A stretch of DNA of 52,915 nucleotides from Actinomycetota bacterium (lineage in GTDB: Bacteria; Actinomycetota; Actinomycetes; Nanopelagicales; Nanopelagicaceae): assembly GCA_029977785.1 (NCBI GenBank), contig JAPOKG010000003.1, positions 1 through 52,915 of the forward strand, written 5' to 3'. Numbering within the stretch: the first letter of the stretch is position 1; each line of letters begins with the position of its first letter. Positions 49,516 to 52,915 of this stretch are shown one piece after another. A program made the position numbers and the translations under genes. The notes beneath the pieces are model-generated. The model saw only the letters and a program-made list of their open reading frames with translations, ran no database searches and was not told the origin of the DNA.

Positions 49516-49542
49516 TTAGCAGTGTCGACCCTAGAGTGCTAA
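49516..49542 (-). promoter_or_regulatory. CIRCE operator (HrcA site) upstream of groES-groEL
   Basis: TTAGCAGTG-TCGACCCTA-GAGTGCTAA matches the CIRCE consensus TTAGCACTC-N9-GAGTGCTAA with two mismatches in one arm and the exact 9-nt spacer. It lies 64-90 nt before the groES start, the position typical for HrcA repression. On the minus strand TAGGGT inside the spacer could be the -10 box, which would make the operator overlap the promoter. Confidence 0.9.
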
Positions 49543-49585
49543 CGCCAAGCCTATGGGGGGTTATTCCCGGCGGCAAATTGAAGAG

Positions 49586-50614
49586 CTAGAGACTGACTTG
49601 CTCGACCGGCAGGCTGGAATCGGCATCGAAGGCGCCCCGTGTGGCGGGCTTTCCGGCGCTGAGCATCAGGCTGCCCAGGGCTGCCACCATCGCTCCGTTA
49701 TCGGTACAGAGGCCTGGCCTTGGAATTCGCAGTTCGATCCCCGCCTTGGCACATCGTTCGGTGGCCACGGCGCGCAGCCTGGAATTGGCGGCAACTCCCC
49801 CAGCAATCACAAGTGAATCGATACCTGTTGCCTTACATGCAGCAAGAGATTTGAGAAGCAAGACATCAACAACAGCTTCTTGAAACGAGGCGGCAACATC
49901 TGCGCGCACATATTCGGGAGTGCTCTCAAGGTAGCGAGCCACTGCTGTCTTTAGCCCGGAGAAAGAGAAATCATAGGGACGCGTTGCCCAGTCGTTTGAT
50001 GTTGTTAGTCCTCGCGGAAAATCAATGGCGCTGGCAGAACCATCAATCGCGTCGCGATCAATAGCTGGGCCGCCCGGAAAACCAAGTTGCAGAATGCGCG
50101 CGATTTTATCGAAGGCTTCACCGGCTGCATCATCCATCGTTGCACCGAGCTTTGTGATTGAACCAGTGATGTCATTTACTTGCAGCAGCGATGAATGTCC
50201 GCCGCTGACAAGAAGAGCGATAGTCGGACGAGTTGGTTGGTCGTGAGTTAAGTAATCAACTGAGATGTGGGCCGCCAAATGATTAACACCATAGAGCGGG
50301 CGACCCAAACCTTGTGCTAGACCGCTGGCAGAGGCAACGCCAACTAGGAGTGCGCCAACTAAGCCAGGGCCAGCAGTTACGGCAACTGCATCAATATCGC
50401 GAAGTGAAATTTGAGATTCAGCAACAGCTCGTTCAATTGCAGGCAACATCGCTTCTAAGTGAGCACGGGATGCGATTTCAGGAACGACTCCCCCAAAGCG
50501 TGCGTGCTCATCAACACTTGATGCGATGACGTTGGCAAGCAAAGTACGCCCACGCACGATGCCAATTGCAGTTTCATCACATGAGGTTTCAATACCCAGA
50601 ACTATTGGTTGCAT
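49586..50614 (-). CDS. tsaD: tRNA N6-adenosine threonylcarbamoyltransferase TsaD
   Basis: It transfers the threonylcarbamoyl group to A37 of ANN-decoding tRNAs. It starts [15 protein letters not shown], has the metal motif [12 protein letters not shown] with the earlier [19 protein letters not shown] and [14 protein letters not shown]. Length 342 residues is standard. The TAATG overlap with rimI couples it to the operon tsaE-tsaB-rimI-tsaD. I saw no terminator after its stop before the groES promoter. Confidence 0.96.
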   Translation of the reverse strand: MQPIVLGIETSCDETAIGIVRGRTLLANVIASSVDEHARFGGVVPEIASRAHLEAMLPAIERAVAESQISLRDIDAVAVTAGPGLVGALLVGVASASGLAQGLGRPLYGVNHLAAHISVDYLTHDQPTRPTIALLVSGGHSSLLQVNDITGSITKLGATMDDAAGEAFDKIARILQLGFPGGPAIDRDAIDGSASAIDFPRGLTTSNDWATRPYDFSFSGLKTAVARYLESTPEYVRADVAASFQEAVVDVLLLKSLAACKATGIDSLVIAGGVAANSRLRAVATERCAKAGIELRIPRPGLCTDNGAMVAALGSLMLSAGKPATRGAFDADSSLPVEQVSL

Positions 50615-51066
50615 TAGTTGAAGTCCTTACGCATCACAAAGGCATCCTGGCCAGGGCCGTAGTAATCCATCCGCACTGAAATCTTCAGATATCCCAGGCT
50701 CGTATAAAGCTCAATGGCTGCGCTATTGCTCTGCTCAACTTCGAGCATCATGGCGCTCGCCCCGCGCTCTTTCGACCACTGCTCGATCTGGCGCATGAAT
50801 TCGCGGGCAATTCCTTGGCGACGAAAATCAGGTAGAACTGCAACGGTAAGAATGTCTGCTTCAACTCCTGGGGCTGGCAGAAATACTCCGCAATAACCGA
50901 CAATCTTGTTATCTGACTCTGCCACTGACATATAACGAGTTGTAGGAATGCCTGCAAACTCTTCTTTAAACTGTGAGGTGCTCCACGGAGAATATGGAAA
51001 GAGCTCTTTCTCATACGTTGCAAGAACTGGAATATCTAAAGCGATGGGTTGGCGATAGGTAATCAT
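50614..51066 (-). CDS. rimI: Ribosomal protein S18-alanine N-acetyltransferase RimI-like
   Basis: A 150-residue GNAT acetyltransferase. The acetyl-CoA loop is [17 protein letters not shown], preceded by ADILTVAVL and followed by [15 protein letters not shown]. RimI acetylates the N-terminus of S18 and, in many bacteria, lies between tsaB and tsaD as here. ATG overlaps the tsaB stop (ATGA) and its stop overlaps the tsaD start (TAATG). Substrate is inferred from context. Confidence 0.88.
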   Translation of the reverse strand: MITYRQPIALDIPVLATYEKELFPYSPWSTSQFKEEFAGIPTTRYMSVAESDNKIVGYCGVFLPAPGVEADILTVAVLPDFRRQGIAREFMRQIEQWSKERGASAMMLEVEQSNSAAIELYTSLGYLKISVRMDYYGPGQDAFVMRKDFN

Positions 51067-51596
51067 CTGCGCTCCGCGGTAGGAACTGCATCTGGCCTAC
51101 GTAAATACATAGGTTCAGTGACGTTCTGAGTTTCTGCTAGTGCGACCATCTTCTTCATATCTGGATAAACGCCAAAGATAAATCCATCTACTTGATCTGG
51201 TTTGCTCACATGAGGGCCATCGACTCGTGCACCATTTTCGTAGCGCGCCCAGTAAATCTCTTTACGGCGAGCATCTACCGCCACTGTGTAGTTGCTTTGC
51301 TCAACAGCAATCGCATCGAGTGAACAGATGCCAACGACAGGAATTGCGCGAGCTAGTGAAAATGCGTGGGCAAATGAAATACCCACCCGAAGTCCAGTAA
51401 ATGGCCCTGGACCCATACCAACGACAACTCCAGTGACGGGCGCACATGTTTTCAAGGCTTTTGCCACCAGTTCAGAGAGGGCGCGACCATGGTCGGTTGC
51501 ACCTTCATGAAACTCTTCAAAAATTACTTGGCCATCTTCAATAATTCCAACGATGGTGCGTGAAGTAGATGTATCAATCGCTAGCGAGATACTCAT
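51063..51596 (-). CDS. tsaB: tRNA threonylcarbamoyladenosine biosynthesis protein TsaB
   Basis: Partner of TsaD, with an ASKHA fold but no catalytic metal site. It starts SLAIDTSTSRTIVGI and contains VGMGPGPFTGLRVGISFAHAFS, the family signature, and SLDAIAVEQ. It is 177 residues, shorter than the E. coli protein (about 230) at the C-terminal end, which ends [15 protein letters not shown] as in other family members. ATGA overlap with tsaE. Confidence 0.93.
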   Translation of the reverse strand: MSISLAIDTSTSRTIVGIIEDGQVIFEEFHEGATDHGRALSELVAKALKTCAPVTGVVVGMGPGPFTGLRVGISFAHAFSLARAIPVVGICSLDAIAVEQSNYTVAVDARRKEIYWARYENGARVDGPHVSKPDQVDGFIFGVYPDMKKMVALAETQNVTEPMYLRRPDAVPTAERR

Positions 51597-52030
51597 AGCG
51601 AAACCCCTTGCCAGCGGGCGCCAACTGTCTTGATGGCTACCTCGCGAACTTCGTCGCTGCGATCGATAGTGATCTCAAGTCGCTCTTCACTTAAACGAGC
51701 AGATTCTGCGCCTGCCCATTCAATAACGGTGACCGCGCCTTCTCGGGGTGAATCTAAATCAAGATCATCTAGAAAGGCTGCTGCGTTGCCGCCCTCAAGT
51801 AAGCGATAGGCATCAACATGAATCAGTGGAAGTGGCCCTTTATGGATGCGGGCGATAACAAAGGTGGGAGAGGTAACGTCACTGATTCCCAGTGCTTCAC
51901 CGATTCCTTGCACCAGTACTGTTTTTCCTGCACCTAGCGGACAGCTGAGAAGGATGAGGTCTCCTGCTTGGCAGAGCTTGCCGATACGCATACCGAGAGC
52001 GTGCATCTGGTCAGCGGTTGCAATCTTCAC
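51593..52030 (-). CDS. tsaE: tRNA threonylcarbamoyladenosine biosynthesis ATPase TsaE
   Basis: A 145-residue P-loop ATPase that resets the TsaB-TsaD complex. Walker A is SCPLGAGKTVLVQGIGEAL, followed by VTSPTFVIARIH and HVDAYRL. The start is GTG at 52030, 6 nt after TATCCT, so it seems to begin a leaderless transcript for the whole tsaE-tsaB-rimI-tsaD operon. It lies downstream of a strong terminator. Confidence 0.94.
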   Translation of the reverse strand: MKIATADQMHALGMRIGKLCQAGDLILLSCPLGAGKTVLVQGIGEALGISDVTSPTFVIARIHKGPLPLIHVDAYRLLEGGNAAAFLDDLDLDSPREGAVTVIEWAGAESARLSEERLEITIDRSDEVREVAIKTVGARWQGVSL

Positions 52031-52036
52031 TCATGA

Positions 52037-52042
52037 AGGATA
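52037..52042 (-). promoter_or_regulatory. Putative -10 box of a leaderless promoter for tsaE
   Basis: TATCCT on the minus strand is followed by TCATGA (6 nt) and GTG at 52030. It lies just downstream of the terminator hairpin of the preceding gene, so the operon needs its own promoter here. Confidence 0.5.
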
Positions 52043-52056
52043 GTTGAAGAAAAAGA

Positions 52057-52086
52057 AGAAGGGCCCCGGTCTCCCGAGGCCCTTCT
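52057..52086 (-). terminator. Terminator after the right-edge gene
   Basis: AGAAGGGCC and GGCCCTTCT pair over 9 bp, extended past one mismatch by CGG/CCG around a short loop. On the minus strand it is followed by TTCTTTTTCTTC. It lies 16 nt after the stop at 52102. Confidence 0.85.
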
Positions 52087-52101
52087 ACTTTGACTTACTA
52101 A

Positions 52102-52915
52102 TTAGAAGTTGTACTTCAAATCAGCTGGTCGATAATCGATGTCGCCATTGAGGTATGGAACCTTTGTCGCGATGTATTCAACGTACTTCGCTGTTGGAAC
52201 CTTTCCAGAACGTGCAGCCACTGCGAGCATATCTACCCATGCCTTGGTCTGCTTCTTTGTGAAGGCCTGGTGGCCAACACCTGATGGAGATCCTGGACCT
52301 GTGAGGTCAGGAAGTCCTGCAGCGGTGAACTTGGTGTAAGTCTCTGGAGTCATCGCATAGAGAGCAAGTGTGTTCCAGACAGGCTTTGGACCCTTCTTGG
52401 AAGCTTCCCACTTAGCAAGTTCTGCTTCGTAGACTTCACGCTTCTTATCCACATAACGGGCTGAGTTACCTGAGAAGACAAGGCGATCAGCTTCGTTAGC
52501 AATAAGAATCGTTGGGTGCTTTGAAGTAAATGTTGATTTATCCAAAGCTTTGAACTTAGCGATTGCATCAGCATTACCTGTGACACGTGGAGCAGCTGAA
52601 AGCACACCGAGCATGCCAGCAATTGCTTCATCTCCTGAAAGTCCTAGGTTGTAACGACCTGCATCTCCTTCATCAAGGAGTGCAGCCCAGTTTGTCTGGG
52701 TGTTGTCGTAGAAACCAGGGCCTGTGATCTCAGAGATTGATTGTCCGGCTAGAACACCAGTGGCAACTGCCTCTCCCATATTTTGAAGAATTGCCACTGT
52801 TGCATTGATGCTTCCTTCGGGAATCAAGGTGCTAGTTGAAATTCCATCCATATTCTTACTCTTGGTTGGGACTCCTGTAAGAAGACCGGTTAAGAGAAGC
52901 GCTGAACGCTGTGGG
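52102..52915 (-). CDS. Large protein, C-terminal part, possibly alpha/beta-hydrolase fold (5' end off window)
   Basis: The track starts at ATG 52851, but the frame stays open to the window edge (PQRSALLLTGLLTGVPTKSKN before MDGIS), so the N-terminus is outside. About 270 residues are visible. ILIANEADRLVFSGNSARYV resembles the acid-residue strand of alpha/beta hydrolases and PSGVGHQAFT the histidine loop; a nucleophile elbow would be upstream. A charged segment (YEAELAKWEASKKGPKP) and a late PTAKYVEYIATKVPYLNGDIDYRP end it. I do not recognise a specific family and assign no function. Codon use resembles the highly expressed genes. Confidence 0.6.
   Translation of the reverse strand, partial: PQRSALLLTGLLTGVPTKSKNMDGISTSTLIPEGSINATVAILQNMGEAVATGVLAGQSISEITGPGFYDNTQTNWAALLDEGDAGRYNLGLSGDEAIAGMLGVLSAAPRVTGNADAIAKFKALDKSTFTSKHPTILIANEADRLVFSGNSARYVDKKREVYEAELAKWEASKKGPKPVWNTLALYAMTPETYTKFTAAGLPDLTGPGSPSGVGHQAFTKKQTKAWVDMLAVAARSGKVPTAKYVEYIATKVPYLNGDIDYRPADLKYNF

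Noticed and set aside
49553-49816. 87-aa plus-strand ORF
   Set aside because: Antisense to the tsaD 3' end with no features of its own.
52840-52870. Frameshift or true start at ATG 52851
   Set aside because: On careful reading the frame is open upstream to the window edge (TKSKN-MDGIS), so the gene is simply truncated by the window.

Overview
This 52.9 kb window reads as one contiguous piece of a chromosome from a streamlined actinobacterium, most likely a freshwater acI lineage member (Nanopelagicales, Planktophila/Nanopelagicus-like). The reasons are actinobacterial marker genes (WhiB, GuaB3, the acyl-CoA carboxylase epsilon subunit, DUF3017, DUF6350, MsiK, GroEL with a His-rich tail) and gene orders shared with Mycobacterium and Streptomyces, combined with a GC content visibly lower than theirs, very short intergenic gaps and ATGA/TAATG overlaps nearly everywhere. 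The genus assignment is inference. I saw no tRNA, rRNA, CRISPR array, insertion sequence, prophage or plasmid genes, and no gene-free stretch above 300 bases.

Layout. (1) 1-5.9 kb: purK (cut by the left edge) and birA on the minus strand, divergent from accD-accE-maf-accA, a biotin-dependent acyl-CoA carboxylase set with its biotin ligase. (2) 5.9-19.6 kb: a nucleoside scavenging region. Plus-strand pnp, phosphosugar mutase, deoC, an aldehyde dehydrogenase and a short aldehyde dehydrogenase-like protein face a minus-strand operon made of a BMP-family binding protein, RbsA-type ATPase, two permeases, cdd, deoA and add. Together they can import nucleosides, deaminate and phosphorolyse them, and feed deoxyribose into glyceraldehyde-3-phosphate and acetaldehyde. 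(3) 19.7-23 kb: a second BMP-like protein coupled to trpS, and a CNNM/CorC membrane protein. (4) 23.1-29.9 kb: msiK with a structured leader, a CUT1 sugar transporter (two permeases and a binding protein), L-arabinose isomerase and an S51 peptidase-like protein. (5) 29.9-38.5 kb: central carbon and purine/folate genes icd, mdh, DUF3017, folD, purH, purN, DUF6350, sucD, sucC. (6) 38.6-47.5 kb: pcrA helicase, a PIG-L deacetylase, an exported cyclophilin, guaA, guaB3, guaB, a MerR/B12-binding regulator and whiB. (7) 47.5-52.9 kb: groEL-groES behind a CIRCE operator, the tsaD-rimI-tsaB-tsaE operon and the C-terminal part of a large protein that runs off the right edge.

Most notable observations. 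birA and accD seem to be read from two -10 boxes that occupy the same 7 bp in opposite directions, each 6-7 nt from its start codon, which suggests a fully overlapping leaderless bidirectional promoter; at least five other genes show the same -10-to-start spacing. guaA carries one in-frame TGA, and sucD carries a 2-nt deletion (or 1-nt insertion) just before its catalytic histidine; both genes are otherwise intact. The guaB product lacks the regulatory CBS pair. The MerR regulator keeps the W-x9-EH and E-x-H cobalamin motifs of CarH-type photoreceptors and faces whiB across two identical 11-bp repeats. None of the four exported proteins whose N-termini are visible has a lipobox.
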